Shown here in pieces: positions 26,237 through 34,250 of a DNA stretch of 64,000 bases (position 1 is its first letter; each line of letters begins with the position of its first letter). The DNA lies in NCBI RefSeq assembly GCF_022811605.1, contig NZ_CP094533.1, positions 3,720,001 through 3,784,000 of the forward strand, read 5' to 3'. Under the pieces are notes generated by a model that had not been told where the DNA came from, ran no database searches, and saw nothing but the letters and a program-made list of their open reading frames with translations. This stretch comes from Agromyces soli. Its GTDB lineage: Bacteria > Actinomycetota > Actinomycetes > Actinomycetales > Microbacteriaceae. The position numbers and the translations under genes were made by a program.

Positions 26237-27213
26237 CAGGCCGCGCCGTCGAACATGCTCGTGACGGAGCCGTCCTCGAAGACCTCGTGGATGGCGCGGG
26301 CGAGGAGGGGCGCGATCGGCAGGATCGTGAGCCGGTCCCAGTGCTTCTCCGCCGGGATCGGCAGGGTGTCGGTGACGACGACGCGGTCGATGAAGTCGGA
26401 CTGCAGGATCTCGACGGCCGGGTTCGAGAACACGGCGTGCGTCGCGGCGACGACGACGCCGATCGCGCCGGCCGCCTTGAGCGCCTCGGCCGCCTTCACG
26501 ATCGTGCGGCCGGTGTCGATGAGGTCGTCGACGAGGAGGCAGACGCGGCCCTTCACGTCGCCGACGATCTCGTGCACCGAGACCTGGTTCGGCACGAGCG
26601 GGTCGCGGCGCTTGTGGATGATCGCGAGCGGCGCGCCGAGCTTGTCGCTCCAGATGTCGGCGACGCGCACGCGGCCCATGTCGGGCGAGACGACCGTGAG
26701 AGTCGCGGGGTCGAGCGAGTTCTTGAACTCCTCGAGCAGCACCGGCATGGCGAAGAGGTGGTCGACGGGGCCGTCGAAGAAGCCCTGGATCTGCGCCGCG
26801 TGCAGGTCGACCGACATGATGCGGTCGGCGCCGGCGGTCTTGAACAGGTCGGCGACGAGACGGGCGGAGATCGGCTCGCGGCCGCGGCCCTTCTTGTCCT
26901 GACGCGCGTAGGGGTAGAACGGGGCGACCACCGTGATGCGCTTGGCCGAGGCCCGCTTCAGCGCGTCGACCATGATGAGCTGCTCCATGAGCCACTCGTT
27001 GATCGGCGAGGTGTGCGACTGGATGACGAAGGCGTCGGAGCCGCGCACGCTCTCGTCGTAGCGGGCGTAGATCTCGCCGTTCGCGAAGGTGCGGGCATCG
27101 GTCGGCACCAGGTCGGCGCCCAGCTCGTGGGCGATCTGCTCCGCGAGCTCCGGATGCGCGCGCCCCGACACCAGCACGAGGCGCTTGGATCCGGTGGTCT
27201 CGATACCCGACAT
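26236..27213 (-). CDS. prs: ribose-phosphate pyrophosphokinase
   Basis: 325 aa, class I PRPP synthetase. Makes PRPP from ribose 5-phosphate and ATP for nucleotides, His and Trp. Visible: ARTFANGEIYARYDESVRG, the flexible-loop region with FYPYARQDKKGRGREPISARL, the cation site SVDLHAAQIQGFFDGPVDHL and the PRPP-binding loop VCLLVDDLIDTGRT. GAGAGGA precedes the ATG. It is 32 bp downstream of glmU; the glmU-prs order is the same as in mycobacteria. Confidence 0.97.
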   Translation of the reverse strand: MSGIETTGSKRLVLVSGRAHPELAEQIAHELGADLVPTDARTFANGEIYARYDESVRGSDAFVIQSHTSPINEWLMEQLIMVDALKRASAKRITVVAPFYPYARQDKKGRGREPISARLVADLFKTAGADRIMSVDLHAAQIQGFFDGPVDHLFAMPVLLEEFKNSLDPATLTVVSPDMGRVRVADIWSDKLGAPLAIIHKRRDPLVPNQVSVHEIVGDVKGRVCLLVDDLIDTGRTIVKAAEALKAAGAIGVVVAATHAVFSNPAVEILQSDFIDRVVVTDTLPIPAEKHWDRLTILPIAPLLARAIHEVFEDGSVTSMFDGAA

Positions 27214-27245
27214 GTGTTCGTCCTCTCAGCCGGTCCGGCCTCGTG

Positions 27246-28691
27246 TCACTCGGCGTCGGTCGCGGCGGCCGTGCCCGCGGCCTCGGCCGCCTGAGCGGCC
27301 GCGGTCCCGGCACGATGCGTCGTGACCCACCCCTCGATATTGCGTTGCGGTGCGACGTTCACGGCGAGCGCTCCGGCGGGGACGTCTTTTCGGACGACCG
27401 TTCCGGCGCCCGTGTAGACGCCGTCTCCAATGGTAACGGGCGCGACGAAGACCCCGTGCGAGCCGGTGCGCACGTGGGAGCCGATCTCGGTGCGGTGCTT
27501 GTTCACGCCGTCGTAGTTCGCGGTGATCGAGCCGGCCCCGACGTTCGACTGCTCGCCGATGCGGGTGTCGCCGATGTAGCTCAGGTGCGGCACCTTGCTG
27601 CCGCGGCCGATCTCGGCGTTCTTCGTCTCGACGAAGGCGCCGATCTTGCCGCTGTCGCCGAGCACCGTGCCGGGGCGGAGGTACGAGAACGGGCCGACCT
27701 CGGCCCCAGCGCCGATCACGGCGAGCGTGCCGTCGGTGCGCTTCACGTGGGCGCCGGCGCCGATCTCGCAGTCGACGAGGGTGGTGTCGGGGCCCACGAC
27801 CGCGCCCGTGGCGATCGTGGTCGCGCCCTTCAGCTGCGTGCCGGGGCGGATGGTGGTGTCGGCCTCGATGGTCACCGCGAGGTCGATCCAGGTGGTCGCC
27901 GGGTCCTCGATCGTGACGCCGTTCAGCTGCCAGCCGCGCACGATGAGCGCGTTCAGCCGGGCCGCCGTCTCGGAGAGCTGCGCGCGGTCGTTGATGCCGG
28001 CGACGAGCCACGGCTCGGCCACCGGAACGGCCTCGACCTCGCTGCCGGCCTCGCGGAGCAGCTGGATGACGTCGGTGAGGTACTTCTCGCCCTGGGCGTT
28101 CTCGGTCGTGAGGTTCGCGAGCTGGTCGCGGAGCGCGGCGGCGCCGAAGGCGTAGATGCCGGCGTTGATCTCGGGGATGGCCCGCTCGACCTCGCTCGCG
28201 TCCTTCTGCTCGACGATGCGGTCGAAGGCGCCGGCGGCGCTGCGGACGATGCGGCCGTAGCCGTGCGGGTCGTCGTAGATCGCCGAGAGCACGGATGCCG
28301 CGGAGCCCGTGTCGCGGTGCTGCGCGAGGAACGCGGCGAGGGTGTCGGCGTCGAGCAGCGGCACGTCGCCGTTCAGCACGAGCACCTCGCCGGCGAAGTC
28401 GGCGGGCAGCGCGGCGACGGCCTGCTCGACCGCGCGGCCGGTGCCGGGGATCTCGTCCTGGTCGACGATCGTGGTGCCCGGCAGCTCCGCCTCGATGGTC
28501 TCGGCAACGCGGTCGCGCTCGTGGCGCACGACGGCGAGCACGTGCGCGGCGTCGAGCGCCCGCGCGGTGCGCAGCACGTGCCCGACGACCGGCGAGCCGG
28601 CGAGCGGGTGCAGCAGCTTCGGGGTCGCCGACTTCATGCGGGTGCCCTGTCCTGCCGCGAGGACGATGATCGCGAGGTTCTGATCGCTCAT
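27246..28691 (-). CDS. glmU: bifunctional UDP-GlcNAc pyrophosphorylase/GlcN-1-P acetyltransferase
   Basis: 481 aa. Makes UDP-N-acetylglucosamine for the cell wall. N-terminal uridyltransferase (IIVLAAGQGTRMKS, then LVLNGDVPLLD, and GINDRAQL at the domain border) and C-terminal left-handed beta-helix acetyltransferase (repeated hexapeptides; GAFVETKNAEIG; SYIGDTRIGEQSNVGAG; ANYDG). An Ala-rich tail ends the protein. The ATG lies one base after the 3' end of tRNA-Gln, so no normal ribosome binding site can exist outside the tRNA; processing of the tRNA should release an almost leaderless glmU mRNA. Confidence 0.96.
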   Translation of the reverse strand: MSDQNLAIIVLAAGQGTRMKSATPKLLHPLAGSPVVGHVLRTARALDAAHVLAVVRHERDRVAETIEAELPGTTIVDQDEIPGTGRAVEQAVAALPADFAGEVLVLNGDVPLLDADTLAAFLAQHRDTGSAASVLSAIYDDPHGYGRIVRSAAGAFDRIVEQKDASEVERAIPEINAGIYAFGAAALRDQLANLTTENAQGEKYLTDVIQLLREAGSEVEAVPVAEPWLVAGINDRAQLSETAARLNALIVRGWQLNGVTIEDPATTWIDLAVTIEADTTIRPGTQLKGATTIATGAVVGPDTTLVDCEIGAGAHVKRTDGTLAVIGAGAEVGPFSYLRPGTVLGDSGKIGAFVETKNAEIGRGSKVPHLSYIGDTRIGEQSNVGAGSITANYDGVNKHRTEIGSHVRTGSHGVFVAPVTIGDGVYTGAGTVVRKDVPAGALAVNVAPQRNIEGWVTTHRAGTAAAQAAEAAGTAAATDAE

Positions 28692-28692
28692 G

Positions 28693-28764
28693 CTCCGCCA
28701 CCAGGATTCGAACCTGGGCCTCACAGCTCCAAAGGCTGTCGTGCTGCCGTTACACCATGGCGGA
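28693..28764 (-). tRNA. tRNA-Gln (anticodon UUG)
   Basis: 72 nt cloverleaf: acceptor TCCGCCA/TGGCGGA, D arm with GG, anticodon stem ACAGC/GCTGT around CTTTGGA (anticodon TTG), variable loop, T arm CCAGG-TTCGAAT-CCTGG, discriminator G73 as expected for tRNA-Gln. CCA is not encoded; G73 is followed by C and then directly by the glmU ATG. Confidence 0.96.
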
Positions 28765-28887
28765 CCGCGCCGCGGCGTGCCGGGCGCGCCATCAAGTCTG
28801 CCACGGCGCGCGCCGCGGCATGTCGCCGGCGGGGCGGCGGCGTGACGGCCAGTGGCGCTGCGGCGTGAGCGCGACCGCGGCTCGGGC

Positions 28888-28893
28888 GATAAT
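28888..28893 (+). promoter_or_regulatory. -10 box of leaderless MarR-family promoter
   Basis: GATAAT followed by 6 nt and the ATG of the MarR gene. Confidence 0.6.
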
Positions 28894-28899
28894 GGCCGG

Positions 28900-29400
28900 A
28901 TGACGCACGCGGACGAGGTGGATCGGATCGTCGCCGACTGGGAGCGGGAGCGCCCGGACCTCGACTTCTCGCCGCTGCAGGTGCTGTCCCGGGTCGCCCG
29001 GCTGTCGAAGCACCTCGACCGCGAGCGCAAGCAGGCCTTCGCCCGCTCGGAGCTCGAGTCGTGGGAGTTCGACGTGCTCTCCGCGCTCCGCCGCGCGGGT
29101 GCGCCCTACCGCCTCTCGCCGAAGGCGTTGCTGCAGCAGACGCTCGTCTCGAGCGGCGCCATGACGAACCGCATCGACCGGCTCGTCGCCCGCGGGCTCG
29201 TCAGCCGGCAGACCGACCCGCACGACGGCCGAGGCATCCTCGTCGAGATGAGCCAGGCCGGGCTCACCCGGGTGGATGCCGCGATCACCCGCCTCGTCGA
29301 CGCGGAGGCGGAGCTGCTCGGCAGCCTGCCGCCCGCGGAGCAGAAGCGCCTCGCGGGGCTCCTGCGCAAGCTCATCGTGAGCTTCGAGGAGCCCGCTTAG
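28900..29400 (+). CDS. MarR-family transcriptional regulator
   Basis: 166 aa, typical length. Winged helix-turn-helix in the middle: SWEFDVLSALRRAGAPYRLS, recognition helix QTLVSSGAMTNRIDRL, wing RGLVSRQTDPHDGRGILVEMS (with the conserved D-x-R-G of the wing). N- and C-terminal helices form the dimer interface. The start is set by GATAAT six nt upstream. It overlaps the 3' end of the convergent hydrolase gene by 4 bp. The target and ligand are unknown. Confidence 0.9.
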   Translation: MTHADEVDRIVADWERERPDLDFSPLQVLSRVARLSKHLDRERKQAFARSELESWEFDVLSALRRAGAPYRLSPKALLQQTLVSSGAMTNRIDRLVARGLVSRQTDPHDGRGILVEMSQAGLTRVDAAITRLVDAEAELLGSLPPAEQKRLAGLLRKLIVSFEEPA

Positions 29401-30137
29401 GCGTCGACCGTCGTCGTGGACGCCTCCGCGAGGAGGACCTCCGCGAGCTCGGCCGCCCGGCTCCACATGGGCCAGTGCCCGGTCGGCAGGTCGACGACGT
29501 CGAAGCCGTCGAGCTTCGCGAGCTCGGCGAACATGGGGTGCCCCGCCTGCACCAGCTCCCGCACCTGCTCACCCGGGATCGAGCAGCACACCAGGGTCGT
29601 GGGGACGCCGTGCCTGGCCTCGTTCCGGAGCGCGACGGGCTGACGGAGCACCGGCGCGGGCTGCGGCACGGCCCGCTCCCGGAATCGGTCGAGGTCCGCG
29701 ACGCTCAGCCCGTCGAGGCTCGCCTGCTCGCCGAGCGCCTCGAACGCCGGCAGGGGCAGCTCGTCGAGCTCGTCCGGGAGACCGGGGGCGAACGCGCTGC
29801 CGTCGGCCACGGGGCCGGAGTCGACCCAGACCACGCGGGCGACGAGCTCGGGATGACGGTCGAGCACGAGACTCACGGGCGCGTTGGCCCCGCTGTGGGC
29901 GACGAGGACGACGGGGCGGTCGCCGTGCTGCGCGATCGCGTCCAGGATCGCGGCCGCCTGCTCGTCGAGCGTCCTCGACGCGCGCTCGGGGTCGGCCCGG
30001 TCGAGGCCGGGCAGGGTCAGTGCGGCGGCGCGGGCGCGGTCGGCTCCGAAGTGGGCCAGGACGTCGTCCCAGGCCCAGGCGCCCAGCCAGTGCCCGGCGA
30101 CGAGGACGATGGGCGGGTGGTTCGCAGTGGTGGTCAT
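29397..30137 (-). CDS. alpha/beta hydrolase
   Basis: 246 aa, alpha/beta-hydrolase fold. Oxyanion region VLVAGHWLGAWAWDDVL at residues about 11-27; nucleophile Ser in VLVAHSGANAPVSLV (H-S-G in place of G-x-S-x-G, as in esterase/HNL-like members), acid probably in the VWVDSG or later region, and catalytic His in PTGHWPMW near 225. Substrate unknown. The start codon lies inside a perfect inverted repeat (30129-30146), and the gene is divergent from a WYL regulator, which probably controls it. Confidence 0.87.
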   Translation of the reverse strand: MTTTANHPPIVLVAGHWLGAWAWDDVLAHFGADRARAAALTLPGLDRADPERASRTLDEQAAAILDAIAQHGDRPVVLVAHSGANAPVSLVLDRHPELVARVVWVDSGPVADGSAFAPGLPDELDELPLPAFEALGEQASLDGLSVADLDRFRERAVPQPAPVLRQPVALRNEARHGVPTTLVCCSIPGEQVRELVQAGHPMFAELAKLDGFDVVDLPTGHWPMWSRAAELAEVLLAEASTTTVDA

Positions 30138-30146
30138 ACGACCACC
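30129..30146. promoter_or_regulatory. inverted repeat over the hydrolase start codon, candidate operator
   Basis: GGTGGTC-ATAC-GACCACC, perfect 7-bp arms with a 4-bp centre that contains part of the hydrolase start codon. Candidate binding site of the divergent WYL regulator. Confidence 0.45.
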
Positions 30147-30226
30147 CTCGCAGTCCTCGCGGACACCGGTGTGTCACTATTTCTGACATGAATTCGATTC
30201 CTGTCGGATCTCGCTGAGACCGGATC

Positions 30227-30925
30227 GTGAAGCGCGCCGAACGCCTGCACGCCCTGTCCGAGATGCTGCGACGCAGCGGTGCCCGCGGCGTCTCCGCCGA
30301 CCGCCTGGCGCGGGAGTTCGAGGTGTCGGTGCGCACGGTCAAGCGCGACCTCGATGCCCTGGAGCGCAGCGGGGCGCCGGTCTGGTCCCGCCCCGGCCCG
30401 GGCGGCGGCTACGGGCTCGCCGAACGCGCCACGCTGCCGCCCGTCACCCTCTCCCCTGCGCAGGCCGTCGCGCTCCTCGCCGCGACCTCCGCCGCAGCCG
30501 ACGCCCCGTACGCCGACCTGGCGGCCGCCGGCATCCGCAAGATCCTCGACGTCCTCGACCCGCGGACCCGCGCGCGAGCCGAGGAGCTCGCCCACCGCAT
30601 CTGGGTCGATGCGCTCCCGCCCTCCTCGCGCGCCGTCAGCTCGGCGCTCGAGGAGGGGCTGGCCGAGCAGCGGGTGGTCCGCATCCGCTACACCGCGGCG
30701 GACGGCGTCTCGACCACCCGTGACGTCGAGCCCGTGCTGTTCGCCGCCACGAACGGCCGATGGTACCTCGTGGGCTGGTGCCGGCTGCGCGACGCGATGC
30801 GGTGGTTCGCCGTGTCGCGCGTCGAGCGGGCCAGCGTCACCGCGATCGCCTGCAGCGGCCATACCGTCGAGGAGATCGGCGAGCCCCCGGAACACGCCAG
30901 GCCGGTGCACGGCCCGCTCGCCTGA
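30227..30925 (+). CDS. HTH/WYL-domain transcriptional regulator
   Basis: 232 aa. N-terminal winged helix of the DeoR/HTH_11 type (RLHALSEMLRRSGARGVSADRLA, then VSVRTVKRDLDALE), followed by the WYL domain (about 140-205; VVRIRYTAADG, then GRWYLVGWCRLRDAMRWFAVSR, the W-Y-L triad in WYLVGW). WYL domains sense ligands, often nucleic acids or nucleotides. GTG start without a clear ribosome binding site. Divergent from the hydrolase, which it probably regulates. Many such pairs exist in actinobacteria. Confidence 0.88.
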   Translation: MKRAERLHALSEMLRRSGARGVSADRLAREFEVSVRTVKRDLDALERSGAPVWSRPGPGGGYGLAERATLPPVTLSPAQAVALLAATSAAADAPYADLAAAGIRKILDVLDPRTRARAEELAHRIWVDALPPSSRAVSSALEEGLAEQRVVRIRYTAADGVSTTRDVEPVLFAATNGRWYLVGWCRLRDAMRWFAVSRVERASVTAIACSGHTVEEIGEPPEHARPVHGPLA

Positions 30926-30937
30926 CCCGCGCCCCAC

Positions 30938-30973
30938 CGAGTTGCCCGACTTTGATGAAAGTCGGGCAACTCG
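30938..30973. repeat. perfect 16-bp inverted repeat with 4-nt loop
   Basis: Arms CGAGTTGCCCGACTTT and its exact complement around GATG, 12 bp after the WYL gene stop. No U-tract on either side, so a classical terminator is doubtful; it may be a dispersed palindromic element or a bidirectional terminator. Confidence 0.8.
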
Positions 30974-30993
30974 ATGGCCCGTGGTTCCGTGTT

Positions 30994-31017
30994 TGAGAAT
31001 GATTATCGTTAACGATA
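30994..31017 (+). promoter_or_regulatory. Zur-type operator of aztD
   Basis: TGAGAATGATTATCG resembles Zur boxes (TGA-N-AATGATTATCA type) and runs into the perfect 14-bp palindrome TATCGTTAACGATA (31004-31017), which overlaps the -10 box TAGCGT at 31016-31021. It is the most AT-rich stretch of the neighbourhood. Binding here would block the promoter when zinc is sufficient. Confidence 0.65.
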
Positions 31018-31028
31018 GCGTGACGGCC

Positions 31029-32312
31029 ATGATCACACGCACCAGTCCCCCGCCTCGTCGTCGAGGCCTCCGCCTGGCCGGCGCCGCCGCCGCGCCCGTC
31101 CTGCTCCTCGCCCTCACTGCCTGCGCCTCCCCCGGCGGCCAGGCGCCGGCCGCCCAGCCCGAGACCGAGACCGAGCCCGCCGCCCGCGAGCTCGCCGCCC
31201 CGCGCCTCGTCGCGAGCTACGACGGCGGCCTGCTCGTGCTCGAGGGCGACACCCTCGAGGTCGCCGCCGAGCTCGAACTGCCCGGCTTCCTCCGGGTGAA
31301 CCCCGCGGGCGACGGCCGGCACGTGCTCGTCTCCACGGACGCCGGCTTCCGCGTGCTCGACACCGGCCTCGAGGCGGAGCAGCACGGCGACCACGCGCAC
31401 TACTACGGTGAGACCCCGCAGCTCACCGAGCTCGTCTTCGAGGCCGACCACCCGGGGCACGTCACCACGAACGACGGCGTCACCGCCCTCTTCGCCGACG
31501 GCACCGGCGAGGTGCAGCTCTTCGAGGCATCCGGGCTCGCCGACGCGGTCGCCGCAGGCGGGCTGGAGACGCTGGAACTCCGCACGCACGAGAGCGCGGC
31601 GGCGCACCACGGCGTCGCCGTCGCGCTGCCGGGCGGTGCGGTCCTTGCGACGCTCGGCACCGAGGAGACGCGCACGGGCGTCGCCGTCGTCGACGCCTCG
31701 GGTGCCGAGCTCGCCCGCGACGAACGCTGCCCCGGCGTGCACGGCGAGACCGTGGCTGCGGGCGGGGCGATCGTCGTCGGCTGCCAGGACGGCGCGCTCG
31801 TCTTCCGAGACGGCGCCTTCACGAAGGTCGCCTCGCCCGACACCTACGGCCGCATCGGCACGCAGGCCGGCTCGCCGGAGTCGGCCGTCGTGCTCGGCGA
31901 CTACAAGGCGGATGCCGAGGCGGAACTCGAACGGCCGACCCGGGTGAGCCTCGTCGACACCGAGGCGGGCGCACTGCGGCTCGTCGAGCTCGGCACGAGC
32001 TACACCTTCCGCTCACTCGCCCGCGGCCCGCACGGCGAGGCGCTCGTGCTCGGCACCGACGGCGCGATCCACGTCATCGACCCGGCCGCCGGCGCGGTGA
32101 CCGCGACGATCCCCGTGCTCCACGAGTGGACCGAGCCGCTCGACTGGCAGCAGGCCCGGCCCGCGCTCCGGGTCGACGGGCACCGCGCCTACGTGACCGA
32201 TCCGGCCGCCTCGACCGTCCACCTCGTCGACCTCGACGCCGGTGAGGTCGTCGAGAGCGTGAAGCTGCCCGCCGCGCCGATCGAGCTCTCGACGGTCGCC
32301 GCCGCGCACTGA
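31029..32312 (+). CDS. aztD: zinc metallochaperone AztD-like lipoprotein
   Basis: 427 aa. A basic start and hydrophobic segment end in the lipobox LTAC (Cys about 36), so it is a lipid-anchored extracytoplasmic protein. The rest reads as a beta-propeller of repeated strands (LVVLEGDTLEV-like), and carries the His-rich signature GDHAHYYGETPQLTEL (about residue 120) seen in AztD, which hands zinc to the AztC binding protein. No aztABC genes are adjacent, so the partner must be elsewhere. A Zur-like box overlaps its promoter (TAGCGT, 7 nt before ATG, leaderless), consistent with induction in zinc shortage. Named by family likeness. Confidence 0.75.
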   Translation: MITRTSPPPRRRGLRLAGAAAAPVLLLALTACASPGGQAPAAQPETETEPAARELAAPRLVASYDGGLLVLEGDTLEVAAELELPGFLRVNPAGDGRHVLVSTDAGFRVLDTGLEAEQHGDHAHYYGETPQLTELVFEADHPGHVTTNDGVTALFADGTGEVQLFEASGLADAVAAGGLETLELRTHESAAAHHGVAVALPGGAVLATLGTEETRTGVAVVDASGAELARDERCPGVHGETVAAGGAIVVGCQDGALVFRDGAFTKVASPDTYGRIGTQAGSPESAVVLGDYKADAEAELERPTRVSLVDTEAGALRLVELGTSYTFRSLARGPHGEALVLGTDGAIHVIDPAAGAVTATIPVLHEWTEPLDWQQARPALRVDGHRAYVTDPAASTVHLVDLDAGEVVESVKLPAAPIELSTVAAAH

Positions 32313-32318
32313 TCGCCT

Positions 32319-32349
32319 CGCCGCCCGCGCCGACCCGGCGCGGGCGGCG
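32319..32349. terminator. convergent hairpin between aztD and metI
   Basis: CGCCGCCCGCGCC / GGCGCGGGCGGCG, perfect 13-bp stem with 5-nt loop GACCC, 7 bp after the aztD stop and facing metI from the other side. A probable bidirectional terminator without a U-tract. Confidence 0.65.
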
Positions 32350-32377
32350 CTGCGTTCGGCCAGCCGACCAAGCACAG

Positions 32378-33037
32378 CTAGCGGCGCAGCACCTTGCGGG
32401 CCAGCCAGTTGCCGAGGTACTGCACGATCTGCACGAACACGATGATGAGCAGCACCGCCGCCCAGGTGACGATCGGCTCGAACTGCCGGTAGCCGTAGAG
32501 CTGCGCGAAGTAGCCGAGGCCGCCGCCGCCGAGGAATCCGGCCATCGCCGACATGTCGATCACCGCGACGATGATGAAGGTGTAGCCGAGGATCAGCGGC
32601 CCGAGCGCCTCGCCGATCACGACCGTGGTGAGGATGCGCCACGGGCCGGCGCCCATCGAGCGAGCCGCCTCGATCACGCCCGGCTTCACGGTGAGCAGGT
32701 TCTGCTCGACGATGCGCCCGATGGCGAAGGAGGCCGCGAGCGAGAGGGCGAACACCGCGGCGTTCGTGCCGATGCCGATGCCGATGACGGCGCGGGTGAG
32801 CGGCTGCACCGCGGCGATGAAGATGATGAACGGGATCGGCCGGAAGAAGTTGATCAGCACGTTCAGCACGTTGTTCACGACGACGTTCGGCAGCAGCCCG
32901 CCCGTGCGCGTGACGTACAGGCCGATGCCGAGCACGAGGCCGGCGAGCCCGCCGAACAGCATGGTGAAGAACACCATGTAGAGCGTCTCTCCGGCGGCGG
33001 TCCAGAACTCGGGTCCGAGGTCGATGAGCTTGTCCAT
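32378..33037 (-). CDS. metI: methionine ABC transporter permease
   Basis: 219 aa, five or six membrane helices. The coupling-helix motif EAARSMGAGPWRILTTVVIGEALG (about 115-138) contacts the ATPase. FFRPIPFIIFIAAVQPLTR is typical of MetI. Start overlaps the metN stop by one base (TGATG). Third gene of metQ-metN-metI, which imports methionine (D- or L-) across the inner membrane. Confidence 0.94.
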   Translation of the reverse strand: MDKLIDLGPEFWTAAGETLYMVFFTMLFGGLAGLVLGIGLYVTRTGGLLPNVVVNNVLNVLINFFRPIPFIIFIAAVQPLTRAVIGIGIGTNAAVFALSLAASFAIGRIVEQNLLTVKPGVIEAARSMGAGPWRILTTVVIGEALGPLILGYTFIIVAVIDMSAMAGFLGGGGLGYFAQLYGYRQFEPIVTWAAVLLIIVFVQIVQYLGNWLARKVLRR

Positions 33038-34158
33038 CAGCGGGCCTCCCCGTCCTGCGCACCGTCGCCGACCGCGCCGTCCCCGACCGCGCCGCCCCCG
33101 ACCGCACCGTCGCCGACCGCGCCGTCCCCGATCGGCGGCTCGGTGACCGCCACGAGCTCGCCGATGCGGGCGAGCGCCCGGTCGATCGCGGCCTCCTCGC
33201 CGCGGATCGCGAGCGTGAGGTGGCCGAAGGCGCGACCGCGGATGTCGTTGATTCCGCCGTACACGAGCTCGAACTCGAGCCCGGCCTGTGCGAGCTCGAC
33301 GAAGACGCGGGCCTGCGCGGCATCCCCGTCGCGGAACGAGAACGTCGCGATCCGGCCCGCGTGGCGCTCGCGCAGCACCGCGAGCTCCGCCGGCGAGGGC
33401 ACGCCCTGCACGACGGTCGAGACGAACTTGCGGGAGGAGGCGTGCTGCGGATCGGAGAAGACGTCGAAGACGTCACCCTGCTCGATGACCCGGCCGCCGT
33501 CCATCACGGCGACCTTCGTCGCGATCGATTGGATGACGTCCATCTCGTGCGTGATCACGACCATGGTGACGCCGTACTCCTCGTTCACTCGCTTCAGCAG
33601 CGCGAGCACCTCCTGCGTCGTCTCGGGGTCGAGCGCGCTCGTCGCCTCGTCGGCGAGCAGGATCCGCGGGCGGGTGGCGAGCGCCCGGGCGATGCCGACG
33701 CGCTGCTTCTGCCCGCCGGAGAGCTGATCCGGGTAGGCGCGGGCCTTGTCGGCGAGCCCGACGAAGTCGAGCAGCTCCTGCACGCGCGCCGTGATCTCGG
33801 CCTTGCCCCAGCCGGCCACCTTGAGCGGATACGCGACGTTCTGCGCCACCGTCTTCGCCTCGAAGAGGTTGAACTGCTGGAAGATCATGCCGATGCCGAG
33901 CCGCACGGCGCGCAGCTCCCGCTCCGGCAGCCCGGTGATGGCGCGGCCGTCGATCGTGACGGTGCCGTCGGTCGCGGGCTCGAGCGCGTTGATCAGCCGC
34001 ACGAGCGTGGACTTGCCCGCGCCGGAGTAGCCGATGATGCCGGTGACCTCGCCGGCCTCGATCTCGAGACTGACGTCGTCGACGGCGACGATGCGCGGAG
34101 CGCCCCGTTCGGGCGACGGGTACGACTTGCTGACGTTCGCGAGGCTCACGATGGCCAT
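33037..34158 (-). CDS. metN: methionine ABC transporter ATP-binding protein
   Basis: 373 aa. Walker A GYSGAGKS (about 43-50), Q-loop FQQFNLF, ABC signature LSGGQKQRVGIARAL, Walker B ILLADEAT, H-loop THEM. The C-terminal NIL/ACT-like domain (about 265-340; VFVELAQAGLEFELVYGGIND) senses methionine and gives trans-inhibition in this family. The last 30 residues are a G-D-G-A-V pentapeptide repeat encoded by a 15-bp DNA repeat, not part of the family. GGAGGAAC precedes the ATG. Confidence 0.95.
   Translation of the reverse strand: MAIVSLANVSKSYPSPERGAPRIVAVDDVSLEIEAGEVTGIIGYSGAGKSTLVRLINALEPATDGTVTIDGRAITGLPERELRAVRLGIGMIFQQFNLFEAKTVAQNVAYPLKVAGWGKAEITARVQELLDFVGLADKARAYPDQLSGGQKQRVGIARALATRPRILLADEATSALDPETTQEVLALLKRVNEEYGVTMVVITHEMDVIQSIATKVAVMDGGRVIEQGDVFDVFSDPQHASSRKFVSTVVQGVPSPAELAVLRERHAGRIATFSFRDGDAAQARVFVELAQAGLEFELVYGGINDIRGRAFGHLTLAIRGEEAAIDRALARIGELVAVTEPPIGDGAVGDGAVGGGAVGDGAVGDGAQDGEAR
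33071..33130. repeat. four 15-bp tandem repeats at the metN 3' end
   Basis: ACCGCGCCGTCCCCG and close variants, four units plus a partial one; in frame, encoding G-D-G-A-V repeats at the C-terminus of MetN. Confidence 0.9.
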
Positions 34159-34196
34159 GCGGGTTCCTCCTCGGGTGCGGCGCGGAACGCGCCGAC

Positions 34197-34233
34197 GGCT
34201 CCCGGGCGACGCGGTGCGCGCCGCCCGGGAGCC
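34197..34233 (-). terminator. hairpin between metQ and metN
   Basis: GGCTCCCGGGCG / CGCCCGGGAGCC, perfect 12-bp stem with a 13-nt loop in the 92-bp gap after metQ. Probably an intercistronic attenuator or 3'-end protector, giving more MetQ than MetN/MetI as ABC importers need. Confidence 0.55.
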
Positions 34234-34250
34234 GATTGGTGGGGCGTCGG

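Noticed and set aside
30938-30973. Classical Rho-independent terminator
   Set aside because: The stem is perfect but no U-tract follows on either strand, so I list it as an inverted repeat and leave the function open.
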